From NCBI RefSeq assembly GCF_030406605.1, contig NZ_CP129104.1:2951002-3015001 (forward strand): a stretch of 64,000 nucleotides of DNA, read 5' to 3'. A program made the translations under genes and the position numbers. This document shows positions 1-8,868 of the stretch, one piece after another; position 1 is the first letter of the stretch; each line of letters begins with the position of its first letter. The notes under the pieces are model-generated. The model searched no databases and was not told the origin of the DNA. It worked only from the letters and a program-made list of their open reading frames with translations. The stretch is from Curtobacterium sp. 458 (GTDB lineage Bacteria > Actinomycetota > Actinomycetes > Actinomycetales > Microbacteriaceae).

Positions 1-30
1 GCCCATCGTCTCGAACGTCGCGACGCTCAC
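1..30 (-). CDS. Start of an ApbE-like FAD:protein FMN transferase (partial, cut by window edge)
   Basis: Only ten codons are present. A GTG at 30 overlaps the stop of the FMN-binding gene as GTGA (27-30), and a GGCGGGG stretch lies just upstream. The peptide reads MSVATFETMG. ApbE proteins typically start with a short strand ending in F-x-T-M-G-T, so this fits well, but ten residues are weak evidence. The context supports it, because the upstream gene encodes an FMN-binding protein with an SGAT flavinylation motif, which is the substrate ApbE modifies. If right, the enzyme attaches FMN covalently through a phosphoester bond to that threonine outside the membrane. Confidence 0.55.
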   Translation of the reverse strand, partial: MSVATFETMG

Positions 31-518
31 AGCCCCGCCTGGTCGATCGCGGACTGGAGCGACGTCACGTAGCCCGCGCTCGTGTAGGTCGCGCCGCTCA
101 CGGCCTGGATCTGCGCGGACTGCGCCTGCAGGGCCTCCTGTCGGAGGATCGGTGCGGCCTGCTGGCTGATCTGCGCCGACCGGCCGTCGCGGTCGGTCAG
201 TTCCAGGGCGGTGACGTCGGTGATCTTCCCGCCTGCGACGGTGATCTCGACCTGGACGGGCCCGTACTGTGTCTGGGCCGCCTGGCCGGTGAAGGTGCCG
301 TCCTTCGCCGCAGCCGACGCGGACGCACCGCCGCTCGTGCCGCTGCCCGTGCCCGCGGTGCCCGTGCCTGCGCTGCCCGTCCCACCCGCGCTCGTGCCAC
401 CCGACGTGCTCGTCTGCTGCTGTGTGGCGGTGAGCCCCGGCTGCGCGCCGACCTGCCAGCCGATGACGAGGACCGCTGCCGACGTGACGATGCCCCCGGC
501 GACCACCCGCGCGCGCAT
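27..518 (-). CDS. FMN-binding domain protein, secreted or membrane-anchored
   Basis: A 163-residue protein. An N-terminal hydrophobic segment (about 6-24) can act as a signal anchor. It is followed by a long Gly/Ser/Thr/Ala linker (about 33-72) and then an FMN_bind domain. Near the C-terminus is S-G-A-T (141-144), the flavinylation motif of NqrC/RnfG-type domains, so Thr144 is the probable covalent FMN site. The start was chosen at 518 because it overlaps the upstream stop as TGATG; longer versions only read through the reductase gene. Neighbours are a ferric-reductase-like membrane protein upstream and an ApbE-like start downstream. The inferred role is passing electrons from the membrane reductase to an acceptor outside the cell. 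The acceptor is unknown. Confidence 0.85.
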   Translation of the reverse strand: MRARVVAGGIVTSAAVLVIGWQVGAQPGLTATQQQTSTSGGTSAGGTGSAGTGTAGTGSGTSGGASASAAAKDGTFTGQAAQTQYGPVQVEITVAGGKITDVTALELTDRDGRSAQISQQAAPILRQEALQAQSAQIQAVSGATYTSAGYVTSLQSAIDQAGL

Positions 519-1978
519 CACTCGAACCGTTCCTGGTGGATCTGGTGCTCGGGGACGCCGGCGAGCCGGGCCTCCCGGACGACCAGGTCGGACCACACCC
601 GGGGCCCGCACACGTACAGGTCGGACTCGAGCAGCCGCGGGAACACCGACCGGAGCGTCACGCCCCGACGGACGTCCTCCTCCGTCATCCAGCTCTCCCG
701 CGAGTGCGCGCGGTGCCCGACCATCGCGTACAGCGTGCTGCCGGTCGCGTTCGCCAGGCCCGCCGTCTCGTCCCACAGGTACTGCTGTTCACCGTCGCTC
801 CCGCGCAGCAGCACCGTGGCCTCGCCGGGTCGGAGGTCGGTGTCCTCGAGGAGTGCCCGCACGGGAGTGATCCCGATGCCGGAGGCGACGAGCGCGAGGT
901 ACGGCGCGGTCCGCGCCCGGCTCGTGAAGAGTCCGTACGGTCCCTCGAGCGAGACGAACGCGCCCGGGGTGATGCGGCCGAGCCGGGCCGAGCCGGCACC
1001 GAGGTCACGGACGGTGATGCGAGCGCGCCCGGAGCCGGGGACCGCCGAGAACGACACCGGGTGCGCGTGCCACCACGTGTGTGCGGTCCAGAACCGCCAG
1101 ACGCCGTACTGACCGCCCTCGACCCCGAGCCGGTCGAGTGACCGACCGGCCAGGTGGATCGACACGACGCCGTGCGCGATCGGCTCGACGGCCGTCACCC
1201 GGATCCGGTGCCGGAACGTCACGACGACCGGCAGGACGAAGCGGTAGAGGGCGATGAGCCCCAGGGCCAGCACGTACAGGGTGATCCAGTAGGTGCGCTG
1301 CCACGAACCCGCCGACAGGACGCCGCCGACGCTGAGCATGTGCGGCAGCGCGACGAGCACGGCGGCGTAGCTCAGGAGGTGGATGACGTGCCAGACCTCG
1401 TAGGGCAGGCGACGTCGGACGGCGACCAGGGACGACACGACGACCACGAGGAACAGGCCGAGGGCGAGGTAGGCCAGCGGCATGTCCGGCGTAGAGAACA
1501 GCGCGATCGTCTCCGCGACCGGACTGTTCGCCGACTCGGCCGAGTAGCCGAGCGTGAGCAGGGCCCCGTGGGCGAGGAGCAGGTACAGCACCGGCTTGCC
1601 CAGGGAGCGGTGCACCGCGATCGCGTTGTCCTGCCCGAACACCCGGTCGATGAGCGGTACGCGGGCGGCGAGGACGAGCATCACGAGCGTGAGGTCCGTG
1701 CCGATGAGGCCGGCGACGATCCCGGCGTCGGTCAGCACACTGCCGACTCCGGTCACCTCGCGGGAGGACGGGGTGACGAGCCAGAGCAGGACCGCGACGG
1801 CCGCCGAGACCCACGCCAGCACGCCGAGCAGGTCGGCTGCGGCGGAACGGGCCCGTGCCGAGCGACGACGACGACGCGCGGCAGCGGCGAGCGGTTCGGC
1901 GGGCGCCGGACGGAGGCGCGGGCGGCTCGCGGCGGCGGAACGAGTAGGACGGGTGGCGGGGCCGGCGGTGTCGATCAT
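518..1978 (-). CDS. Ferric-reductase-like transmembrane protein with FAD/NAD(P)-binding domain
   Basis: 486 residues. After a basic, Ala/Arg-rich N-terminus come about six membrane segments of the ferric reductase-like family, with histidines suited to haem (for example in AVHRSLG, LLLAHGALL, WHVIHLLSY). A cytoplasmic ferredoxin-reductase-type module follows: HPVSFSAVPG (flavin), the loop VASGIGITPVRALLE (nucleotide binding), and a C-terminal YVCGP. It should move electrons from NAD(P)H through FAD and haem across the membrane. Start 1978 has GGAGAGG 8-9 nt upstream; an ATG 36 nt further out has none. It is translationally coupled to the FMN-binding gene, the likely electron recipient. Confidence 0.85.
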   Translation of the reverse strand: MIDTAGPATRPTRSAAASRPRLRPAPAEPLAAAARRRRRSARARSAAADLLGVLAWVSAAVAVLLWLVTPSSREVTGVGSVLTDAGIVAGLIGTDLTLVMLVLAARVPLIDRVFGQDNAIAVHRSLGKPVLYLLLAHGALLTLGYSAESANSPVAETIALFSTPDMPLAYLALGLFLVVVVSSLVAVRRRLPYEVWHVIHLLSYAAVLVALPHMLSVGGVLSAGSWQRTYWITLYVLALGLIALYRFVLPVVVTFRHRIRVTAVEPIAHGVVSIHLAGRSLDRLGVEGGQYGVWRFWTAHTWWHAHPVSFSAVPGSGRARITVRDLGAGSARLGRITPGAFVSLEGPYGLFTSRARTAPYLALVASGIGITPVRALLEDTDLRPGEATVLLRGSDGEQQYLWDETAGLANATGSTLYAMVGHRAHSRESWMTEEDVRRGVTLRSVFPRLLESDLYVCGPRVWSDLVVREARLAGVPEHQIHQERFE

Positions 1979-2067
1979 CGTCGTGGTCCTCTCCAGCAGC
2001 TGATCGGGTGGCACCCAGCATCTGCACCGGAACCATGAACGAACCCGGAACAGGCCAGGTGCTTCGT

Positions 2068-2079
2068 TCGAGATCTCGA
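2068..2079. promoter_or_regulatory. Perfect 12-bp palindrome upstream of the reductase operon
   Basis: TCGAGATCTCGA lies in the 113-bp gap between the kinase gene and the reductase gene, about 90 bp upstream of the reductase start. It could be an operator, perhaps for the adjacent response regulator, although OmpR-type regulators usually bind direct repeats. Chance occurrence is possible. Confidence 0.3.
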
Positions 2080-2091
2080 GTGATGGACAGA

Positions 2092-3450
2092 TCAGCGCGG
2101 TGGGAGCCGGACGGTCGCGATCGCGCCACCGTCCGACCGGTTCTCGAGCGAGGCCGTTCCACCCGCCCGCTCCGCAGTGCCCCGCACGAGGGCGAGTCCG
2201 AGCCCGCTGCCGCCGAGGGCCGTGCGTGACTCGTCCGCGCGCGTGAACCGATCGAACGCCTGGGGCAGGAAGGACACCGGGATCCCGCGACCGTCGTCGA
2301 CGACCATCAGCTCGAGGTCCTGCTGCGGCTCCTGTCGCAGCGTCACCCGCACCGAACCGCCCGCGCTGCCCGCGGCGATCGCGTTGGCGACGAGGTTGTC
2401 GACGATCCTCGCGAACGCGGCGGCGCCGATGCCGTACCGGACGTCCGGCGAACCGACGTCCACGGTGAAGTCGACGTCGCGCGGCCCGACGACGTCGATC
2501 GCGCGTGCTCGGTCGATCGATGCCATGAGCTCGGTGATGAGCGCCGCCGCCGGGGTGGACGGCACCGGGCCGGCCTCGTCGAGTCGGCTGAGTTCGAGCA
2601 TGGTGTTCGCCAGGGACACGAGTCGTGCCGCGTCCGTCTCGGCAGCGTTCAGTTCCCGCTCGAGCGCGTCGGCGTCGCCGGTGGAGCGGTGCGCGAGCTC
2701 GAGCCGAGCGGTCAGCGCGGCGAGCGGTGTCCGGAGTTCGTGGCTCGCGTCGGAGACCATGCGTCGCTCACGTTCGGCGTTGTCGCGCTGTCGATCGAGG
2801 AAGGCGTTGAGCGTCCGGGCGAGGCCGGCGAGCTCGTCGTCGGAACGGCCGACCGGGAGGTGGCCGTCAGCCGATCCGGCGCTGATCGCCTCGGCGGTGC
2901 GGTGCATCCGCCCCACCGGTCGGAGCGCGAGGGTCGTCAGGAGCCACGCCGTCCCGCCGAACGCGACGAGGGCGAGGAGCGTCCCCACGACGAGCGACCG
3001 GTCCACCCGCTCCAGCGTCTCGTGCCCGGCCCGACCGTCCTGCGCCGCCCAGACGACGAACGAGCCCACGTCGTTGCGCACCGGGATGCCGACCACGGTG
3101 TTCCGGTGCCCGTGCACGTCCAGTCGGAGCGTCGTCTCGCGGTCCACCGTGCGCGGGAGTGCGGCGCGCAGCCCGTCCGGCAGCCGGTCGAGGATCCACG
3201 AGCCCGACGACGACCGGATGCCGATGAGCAGTCCCTCGGTGGGCCGGTCCGGCGCCTCCCCCGGGTTCGACCGGAGGTCCGCCACGAACGGCGCCGCGTC
3301 GCTCATCGCCAGCGAGCGGTCGGTCTCGAGCGACGCGCGGTCGATCTGCACGTGCAGGGCGACCGCGCTCGCGACGAGGACGACCGCGCCGACGAGCACG
3401 CTGCCGAGCGTGATCCTGGCGCGGATCGACAGGCGACGGAGCAACCTCAC
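2092..3450 (-). CDS. Sensor histidine kinase, HAMP type
   Basis: 452 residues. Membrane segments are at about 12-32 and 152-176, enclosing a roughly 120-residue extracytoplasmic sensor region. Then come a HAMP linker (about 176-228), the phospho-accepting His237 in SDASHELRTPLAAL, and an ATPase domain with NLVANAI (N box), DDGRGIP (G1) and GGSGLGLALV (G2). It starts with GTG at 3450, overlapping the regulator stop as GTGA. It phosphorylates the regulator encoded just upstream. The signal is not recognisable. Because the next genes on the strand are the flavin electron-transfer module, redox or metal sensing is plausible but not shown. Confidence 0.9.
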   Translation of the reverse strand: MRLLRRLSIRARITLGSVLVGAVVLVASAVALHVQIDRASLETDRSLAMSDAAPFVADLRSNPGEAPDRPTEGLLIGIRSSSGSWILDRLPDGLRAALPRTVDRETTLRLDVHGHRNTVVGIPVRNDVGSFVVWAAQDGRAGHETLERVDRSLVVGTLLALVAFGGTAWLLTTLALRPVGRMHRTAEAISAGSADGHLPVGRSDDELAGLARTLNAFLDRQRDNAERERRMVSDASHELRTPLAALTARLELAHRSTGDADALERELNAAETDAARLVSLANTMLELSRLDEAGPVPSTPAAALITELMASIDRARAIDVVGPRDVDFTVDVGSPDVRYGIGAAAFARIVDNLVANAIAAGSAGGSVRVTLRQEPQQDLELMVVDDGRGIPVSFLPQAFDRFTRADESRTALGGSGLGLALVRGTAERAGGTASLENRSDGGAIATVRLPPR

Positions 3451-4136
3451 GACGACCGGTCCGTCATGACGTCGAGCGCGTAGCCGACGCCCCGCACCGT
3501 GCGGATCGCGACGTCGGCGTCCGCGGCCTGCAGCTTCTTCCGCACGTAGCTGACGTACTGGTCCACGATCGTCGGATCGAAGTGCTCGGCACTCCCCCAG
3601 ACCTCGTCGAGCACCTCGCTCCGCGAGCGGGTCTGCCCGACGCCCTGCAGCAGGAAGCGCAGCAGGGAGAACTCCTTGACGCTGAGCGGGAGGTCCCGCC
3701 CCCGCACCGTCGCCCGCACCGCCACGGTGTCCAGCCGCACCGCGCCGGCCTCGACGACGGTGGGTGTCCCCGCGGCGCGACGCCGCAGGTGCGCTCGCAG
3801 CCGCGCGTTCAGCTCTGCGATCGCGAACGGCTTCGTCAAGTAGTCGTCGGCGCCCGCGTCCAGTCCGAACACCCGGTCGTCGACGGCGTCCCTGGCGGTG
3901 ACGAGCACGACCGGCAGGTCCTGCCCCATCTCCCGGAGCCGCCGGCAGACCTCGAACCCGCTCATCTCCGGCAGCATCACGTCGATCGCCGCCGCGTCGA
4001 ACGACGTGGCCCGTGCGGCGACCAGCGCAGCGACCCCGTCGGTGACGAGCGTGACCTCGTGGCCGTCACCGCGCAGACCGCGTTCGACGAGTGCCCCCAT
4101 CTCCGGGTCGTCCTCCACCACCAGGATCTCCGCCAT
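3447..4136 (-). CDS. OmpR/PhoB-family response regulator
   Basis: 229 residues. The receiver domain contains the acidic pair (VVEDD), the phospho-accepting Asp in AAAIDVMLPEMSG, and the conserved Lys in DDYLTKPF. The C-terminal winged helix ends with the family pattern TIVDQYVSYVRKKL and RTVRGVGYAL. The start at 4136 follows GGAAGGAACGAGC; longer readings lack a domain or ribosome site. It forms an operon with the kinase downstream (4-nt overlap). A 190-bp gap separates it from the divergent DUF2231 gene and should hold its promoter. Targets are unknown; the reductase operon on the same strand is the nearest candidate. Confidence 0.92.
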   Translation of the reverse strand: MAEILVVEDDPEMGALVERGLRGDGHEVTLVTDGVAALVAARATSFDAAAIDVMLPEMSGFEVCRRLREMGQDLPVVLVTARDAVDDRVFGLDAGADDYLTKPFAIAELNARLRAHLRRRAAGTPTVVEAGAVRLDTVAVRATVRGRDLPLSVKEFSLLRFLLQGVGQTRSRSEVLDEVWGSAEHFDPTIVDQYVSYVRKKLQAADADVAIRTVRGVGYALDVMTDRSS

Positions 4137-4326
4137 GCTCGTTCCTTCCCGCCCCCATCGTGCCGGACACCGCCGACCGCGTCGGTGGCTGATCGCCGGT
4201 TCGTGTGTGGATTCGAACGAGTCCGAGTGCGGCGAGCGGCCGACTCCCGGGCACGCCGCCCAGCGAGCGCGTTCAGTGGCCCGTGGACGTCGAGGTCGCT
4301 CGGCGCGGAACCTGGAAGGGCTCTCG

Positions 4327-4791
4327 ATGAACTGGCAGTACGGGGGCGTCCCGCTCCACCCGCTGTTCGTCCACCTCACCACCGTGGCCGTGCCGGTCGC
4401 CGCACTGGCTGCCATCGCGGTCGCCGCTTGGCCGGCGGCCCGACGGTGGCTCGCGGTCGGCGCACCGATCATCGGCCTCGTCGCCCTCGTGTCCGTCCCG
4501 CTCGCCACGCAGTCCGGCGAGTGGCTGGAGGAGCACGAGCGGGAGACCGCGCTGCTCGAACGCCACACCGAGCTCGCCGACGGCCTCCTGCCGTGGTCCG
4601 TCGCGGTCTTCGCGCTGCTCACCCTCTGGTGGGCCTGGCAGCGCTTCGGTGTCGAGCGGGTCGACGGTCGTGGACTCGTCCGCGTCGTCGGCGTCGTGGG
4701 ACCGGTCCTCCTGATCGCGGCCGGCATCGGCTCGCTCATCGAGGTCGTCGTCATCGGACACGCAGGGGCCGTGTCCGTCTGGAAGGGATAG
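4327..4791 (+). CDS. DUF2231-type membrane protein
   Basis: 154 residues with four hydrophobic segments (about 15-35, 42-60, 90-112, 124-146). The N-terminal pattern GVPLHPLFVHLTTV, with His residues entering the first segment, is typical of DUF2231 proteins. Their function is unknown, and the histidines hint at metal or haem. GGAAGGG lies 6 nt upstream of the ATG. It ends 12 bp before katG on the same strand, so the two are probably one transcript, which links this protein to peroxide handling by context only. Confidence 0.8.
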   Translation: MNWQYGGVPLHPLFVHLTTVAVPVAALAAIAVAAWPAARRWLAVGAPIIGLVALVSVPLATQSGEWLEEHERETALLERHTELADGLLPWSVAVFALLTLWWAWQRFGVERVDGRGLVRVVGVVGPVLLIAAGIGSLIEVVVIGHAGAVSVWKG

Positions 4792-4803
4792 GGAACAGGA
4801 TCG

Positions 4804-7095
4804 ATGGAACACGACGCAACGAACACCTGCAGCTACCACATGGAGGGGGCGCTGCCGGCCGGCGGTGACCACCTGGGCGGGGCGTTCGCCCAGTCGCCGA
4901 CGCTCGAGCACTGGTACCCCCAGCGACTCCGTGTCGACGCGCTGCACCGCAACGGCGTCGACGCCGACCCGCTCGGTGCCGACTTCGACTACGCCGCGGC
5001 GTTCGCGACGATCGACCTCGAGGAGCTCAAGCGCGACATCAAGGAGCTGCTCACCACCAGCGTCGACTGGTGGCCCGCCGACTACGGCAACTACGGCCCG
5101 CAGATGATCCGCATGGCCTGGCACGCCGCCGGCACCTACCGGATCGCGGACGGACGGGGCGGTGCGGGCACGGCCATGCAGCGGTTCGCGCCGATCGGCA
5201 GCTGGTGGGACAACGGCAACACGGACAAGTCGCGGCGGCTCCTCCAGCCGATCAAGCACAAGTACGGCAACGCGCTGAGCTGGGCGGACCTCATGGTGCT
5301 GACCGGCAACTGCTCGCTCGAGCTCATGGGCCTGCCGACGTACGGCTTCGGCGGCGGTCGGCTCGACGCGTGGGAGCCCGACGACGGCACGTGGTGGGGC
5401 CCGGAGGTGTGGAACCCGCACGACGTGCACAGCATGGACGAGATGGTCTCCCGTGACGAGCGGTGGCACGGGCAGAACGGCGACGAGGACTACGACCTGC
5501 AGAGCCCGCTCGCCGCCTCGCACCAGGCGCTCATCTACGTCAACCCAGAGGGCCCGTACGCGAACGGCGACCCGATGGGGTCCGCCCGGGACATCCGGAT
5601 CACCTTCACCCGCATGGCGATGAACGACGAGGAGACCGTCGCGCTCATCGCGGGCGGTCACGCCTTCGGCAAGAGCCACGGCCAGGTGCCCGCGACCGAG
5701 ATCGGCCCGTCGCCCGAGCTCGCCCCGATCGAGCAGATGGGCCTCGGCTGGCACAACCCGCGCGGGACCGGCAACGCCGAGTACACGTCCACGAACGGCA
5801 TCGAGGGCAGCTGGACCCAGGACCCGACCCGCTGGGACAACAGCTACCTCGAGAACCTGTTCGGGCACGAGTGGGAGCAGACGAAGAGCCCCGCCGGGGC
5901 ACTGCAGTGGACGCCGGAGGACCCCGACGCTCCGCGCACGCCGGACGCCCACGTGCCGGGGCAGACGCACGCGCTGATGATGATGACCTCGGACATCGCG
6001 CTGAAGGTCGACCCGGAGTACCGGAAGGTGTGCGAGGAGTTCCTCGCCGACTTCGACACCTTCACGCTGGCGTTCTCGAAGGCCTGGTACAAGCTCACCC
6101 ACCGCGACATGGGTCCGAAGTTCCGGTACCTCGGGCCCGAGGTGACGATCCAGGACGACCTGCTCTGGCAGGACCCGCTGCCCGACGCCGAGGGCGCCCC
6201 GATCGGCGACGCCGACGTCGAAGCGCTCAAGGCCGCGGTCCGTTCCGCCGGGATCAGCGCCTCCGACCTCGTGTTCACCGCGTACTCGGCCGCGTCGACC
6301 TACCGCGACAGCGACAAGCGCGGCGGTGCGAACGGCGGCCGGATCGCCCTGTCCCCGCAGAAGGACTGGGCGGTGAACGGTCGGACGGTGCCGGTGGTCG
6401 AGGCACTCCAGCGGATCAAGGAGCAGCACCCGTCGGTGTCGCTCGCCGACCTCGTCGTGCTCGCGGGCTGCGTCGGCGTCGAGGACGCCGCGCGCGCCGC
6501 CGGCGTCGAGGTCACGGTGCCGTTCACCCCGGGGCGCGTCGACACCACGCAGGAGCTCACCGACGTCGAGATGTTCGAGTGGCTCCGGCCGGTCGCCGAC
6601 GGCTTCCGCAACTTCCGCTCCGAGCGGTTCGAGCAGTTCGCCCCCGGCGTCGCGCTCGAGCAGGTGTTCCTCGACCGGGCGAACCTGATGACCTTGACCG
6701 CACCGGAGTGGACCGTCCTCACCGGAGGCCTGCGGGCCCTCGGCACGAACTGGGACGGCTCCGACGTCGGCGTGCTGACGCACCGGGTCGGCGCACTCAC
6801 GACGGACTGGTTCGTCAACCTGACCGACACCGACCTGGTGTGGACGAGGACCGACGACACCGAGACGGTCTTCGCCGGCACGGTGCAGGCGACCGGCGAG
6901 CAGCGGTGGACGGCGTCCCGGCACGACCTCGTGTTCGGCTCGAACGCGCAGCTCCGCTCGATCGTCGACGTGTACGCGGGCAGCGACGGCCAGGAGCGCT
7001 TCGTCCGCGACTTCGTGGCCGCCTGGGACAAGCTCATGATGCTCGACCGGTTCGACGTGAAGGGACACAAGCGGTACGGCCCGATGTCAGCCTGA
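4804..7095 (+). CDS. katG: Catalase-peroxidase
   Basis: 763 residues, normal KatG length with two peroxidase-like halves. It breaks down hydrogen peroxide with haem b. Distal residues Arg103, Trp106 and His107 are in [10 protein letters not shown]; proximal His286 is in [10 protein letters not shown]. The Met-Tyr-Trp crosslink needed for catalase activity can be formed by Trp106, Tyr245 (in LIYVNPEGP) and Met271 (in FTRMAMNDE); spacings match the Mycobacterium tuberculosis enzyme. A somewhat divergent loop at about 196-225, rich in Trp, Met and charged residues, replaces the usual sequence before the crosslink Tyr. No furA-like repressor is adjacent; the upstream partner is the DUF2231 protein. 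Confidence 0.97.
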   Translation: MEHDATNTCSYHMEGALPAGGDHLGGAFAQSPTLEHWYPQRLRVDALHRNGVDADPLGADFDYAAAFATIDLEELKRDIKELLTTSVDWWPADYGNYGPQMIRMAWHAAGTYRIADGRGGAGTAMQRFAPIGSWWDNGNTDKSRRLLQPIKHKYGNALSWADLMVLTGNCSLELMGLPTYGFGGGRLDAWEPDDGTWWGPEVWNPHDVHSMDEMVSRDERWHGQNGDEDYDLQSPLAASHQALIYVNPEGPYANGDPMGSARDIRITFTRMAMNDEETVALIAGGHAFGKSHGQVPATEIGPSPELAPIEQMGLGWHNPRGTGNAEYTSTNGIEGSWTQDPTRWDNSYLENLFGHEWEQTKSPAGALQWTPEDPDAPRTPDAHVPGQTHALMMMTSDIALKVDPEYRKVCEEFLADFDTFTLAFSKAWYKLTHRDMGPKFRYLGPEVTIQDDLLWQDPLPDAEGAPIGDADVEALKAAVRSAGISASDLVFTAYSAASTYRDSDKRGGANGGRIALSPQKDWAVNGRTVPVVEALQRIKEQHPSVSLADLVVLAGCVGVEDAARAAGVEVTVPFTPGRVDTTQELTDVEMFEWLRPVADGFRNFRSERFEQFAPGVALEQVFLDRANLMTLTAPEWTVLTGGLRALGTNWDGSDVGVLTHRVGALTTDWFVNLTDTDLVWTRTDDTETVFAGTVQATGEQRWTASRHDLVFGSNAQLRSIVDVYAGSDGQERFVRDFVAAWDKLMMLDRFDVKGHKRYGPMSA

Positions 7096-7176
7096 CAGCC
7101 TTCCCCGGTCGGCGCCCGCTCTGCCACGATGTGGTCAGGGCGGGCGTCGTGCCCGTCCGGTTCGAAGGAGACCGCC

Positions 7177-7593
7177 ATGACCGTCCGACTCAACCCGTAC
7201 CTCGGCTTCCGCGACTCGGCCCGCGCAGCGCTCGAGTTCTACCACTCGGTCTTCGGCGGCTCGCTCACCGTCGGCACCTTCGCCGAGATGGGCATGGAGG
7301 TCGACGCCGCCGACCGCGACAAGGTCATGCACGGGCAGCTCGAGGGCGAGAACGGTCTGCTCCTCATGGCCTCCGACTCCCCCTCCGGCATGCGCGCCGA
7401 CACCGGCAGCAGCATCTCGGTGTCGCTCAGCGGCGACGACCTCGACGCGCTCACCCGCTGCTGGGAGGGGCTGTCCGACGGTGCCACGATCATCGAGCCG
7501 TTCACGCAGGCCCCCTGGGGCGACACCTTCGGCATGCTGACCGACCGCTTCGGCACGACCTGGCTGGTCAACGCGAGCGCACCCGCGGCGTGA
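7177..7593 (+). CDS. VOC superfamily protein, PhnB/glyoxalase-like
   Basis: 138 residues. The N-terminal pattern [24 protein letters not shown] and the closing FGTTWLVN are characteristic of PhnB-like members of the vicinal oxygen chelate fold. The substrate is unknown; members include glyoxalases, resistance proteins and demethylubiquinone-like proteins. The start at 7177 has GAAGGAG seven nt upstream, which excludes the ATG 48 nt earlier. It lies 81 bp after katG on the same strand and may be co-transcribed. A long palindrome follows the stop. Confidence 0.8.
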   Translation: MTVRLNPYLGFRDSARAALEFYHSVFGGSLTVGTFAEMGMEVDAADRDKVMHGQLEGENGLLLMASDSPSGMRADTGSSISVSLSGDDLDALTRCWEGLSDGATIIEPFTQAPWGDTFGMLTDRFGTTWLVNASAPAA

Positions 7594-7620
7594 CCCGGCA
7601 CCGCTGACGCGGTGACCACC

Positions 7621-7663
7621 GGACTGGAGGCCCGTGGCGGCGCCCGCCACGGGCCTCCGGTCC
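7621..7663. terminator. Palindrome family A, copy 1
   Basis: Twenty-base arms (7621-7640 and 7644-7663) pair with one mismatch around a 3-nt loop. The arm begins GGACTGGAGGCCCGTGGCGG. It lies between the VOC gene and the aldo/keto reductase gene. It is probably a transcription terminator, but has no T-run, and belongs to a family of seven such elements in this window. Confidence 0.7.
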
Positions 7664-7702
7664 GCCCCGCGAGGGGTCGCGACGCGGTCCGCCCCGCCTC
7701 CG

Positions 7703-7715
7703 TAGGCTCGGCACC
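7703..7715 (+). promoter_or_regulatory. Leaderless promoter -10 box
   Basis: TAGGCT at 7703-7708 is separated by 7 nt from the ATG at 7716. No Shine-Dalgarno sequence precedes the ATG, so transcription probably starts at or next to the start codon. Confidence 0.55.
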
Positions 7716-8759
7716 ATGTCCTACACCGCGGCGGACGACCGCTACGACTCCATGCCCTACCGCCGGACCGGCCGCTCCGGCCTCGACCTGCCCCTGCTCT
7801 CGCTCGGGTACTGGCACAACTTCGGCGACGACAAGCCGTTCGAGACGCAGCGGGCGATCAGCCGCCGCGCGTTCGACCTCGGCATCACGCACCACGACCT
7901 CGCGAACAACTACGGCCCGCCCTACGGCGCCGCCGAGGTCAACTTCGGCCGGCTCATGCGCGAGGACTTCCGGCCGTACCGCGACGAGATGGTGATCTCG
8001 ACGAAGGCCGGGTGGGACATGTGGCCCGGGCCGTACGGCCAGGGCGGCGGCTCGCGGAAGTACGTGCTCGCCTCCCTCGACCAGTCGCTCCAGCGGATGG
8101 GCCTCGAGTACGTCGACGTCTTCTACTCCCACCGGCTCGACGCCTCGACGCCGCTGGAGGAGACCATGGGTGCGCTGCACACCGCCGTCCAGCAGGGCAA
8201 AGCGCTGTACGTCGGGATCTCGTCGTACGACGCCGAGCGCTCCCGGCAGGCCGCGGCGATCCTCCGCGACCTCGGCACCCCGCTCCTCATCCACCAGCCG
8301 TCGTACTCGATGCTCAACCGGTGGATCGAGGACGAGGGGCTGCTCGACGCGGCCGGCGAGCTCGGCTTCGGCGTGATCGGCTTCACCGCGCTCGCGCAGG
8401 GGCTGCTGACGGGGCGGTACCTCGACGGGGTGCCGGCCGACTCGCGTGCGGCAGCGGGCAAGTCGCTCGACGCCGGGTCCCTCACGCCGGAGGTCGTCGA
8501 GCACCTGCGGGCGCTGAACGACGTCGCGGCGGCGCGCGGCCAGAGCCTGGCGCAGCTCGCGCTCGCGTGGGCGCTCCGCGACGAGCGGGTGACCTCGCTC
8601 GTGATCGGCGCGTCGCGGGTGGAGCAGCTCGAGCAGAACGTCGCGGCGCTCGGCAACCTGACGTTCACGGACGACGAGCTCCGGACGATCGACGAGCACT
8701 CCGTCGGTGTCCTCGACGTGGACCTGTGGTCCGGCGCGCGATCGGGTGCCGTGAGCTGA
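7716..8759 (+). CDS. Aldo/keto reductase, YghZ (glyceraldehyde-3-phosphate reductase) type
   Basis: 347 residues. The protein follows Escherichia coli YghZ closely: YRRTGRSGLDLPLLSLGYWHNFG at the start, then DLANNYGPPYGAAEVNFGRLMREDF, KAGWDMWPGPYG and VGISSYDAERSRQAA. The AKR tetrad is visible (Asp in HHDLANNYG, Tyr of NNYG, Lys in ISTKAGW, His in FYSHRLD). YghZ reduces L-glyceraldehyde 3-phosphate and methylglyoxal with NADPH; the same is likely here, possibly as aldehyde detoxification. It has its own leaderless promoter. An alternative ATG 36 nt downstream is possible but less likely. Confidence 0.88.
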   Translation: MSYTAADDRYDSMPYRRTGRSGLDLPLLSLGYWHNFGDDKPFETQRAISRRAFDLGITHHDLANNYGPPYGAAEVNFGRLMREDFRPYRDEMVISTKAGWDMWPGPYGQGGGSRKYVLASLDQSLQRMGLEYVDVFYSHRLDASTPLEETMGALHTAVQQGKALYVGISSYDAERSRQAAAILRDLGTPLLIHQPSYSMLNRWIEDEGLLDAAGELGFGVIGFTALAQGLLTGRYLDGVPADSRAAAGKSLDAGSLTPEVVEHLRALNDVAAARGQSLAQLALAWALRDERVTSLVIGASRVEQLEQNVAALGNLTFTDDELRTIDEHSVGVLDVDLWSGARSGAVS

Positions 8760-8791
8760 GGCGCCCGGCGCGGGCGCGGCGGGGCTGCCTG

Positions 8792-8853
8792 CGCACAACC
8801 GAAGTCGTCCCGGACCACGCGCATCCGCGGTTCGGCACGACTTCGGTCGTGCG
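8792..8853. terminator. Palindrome family B, copy 1
   Basis: Seventeen-base arms (8792-8808, 8837-8853) with one mismatch, starting CGCACAACCGAAGTC. It sits between convergent genes (aldo/keto reductase and gap), so it is probably a bidirectional terminator. The copy at 48563 shares the same outer arm. Confidence 0.65.
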
Positions 8854-8868
8854 AGCGTCGGCCGCGGC

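Noticed and set aside
4273..7068. A 931-codon open frame antisense to katG
   Set aside because: It mirrors katG in the complementary frame; the sequence shows no family feature or ribosome site.
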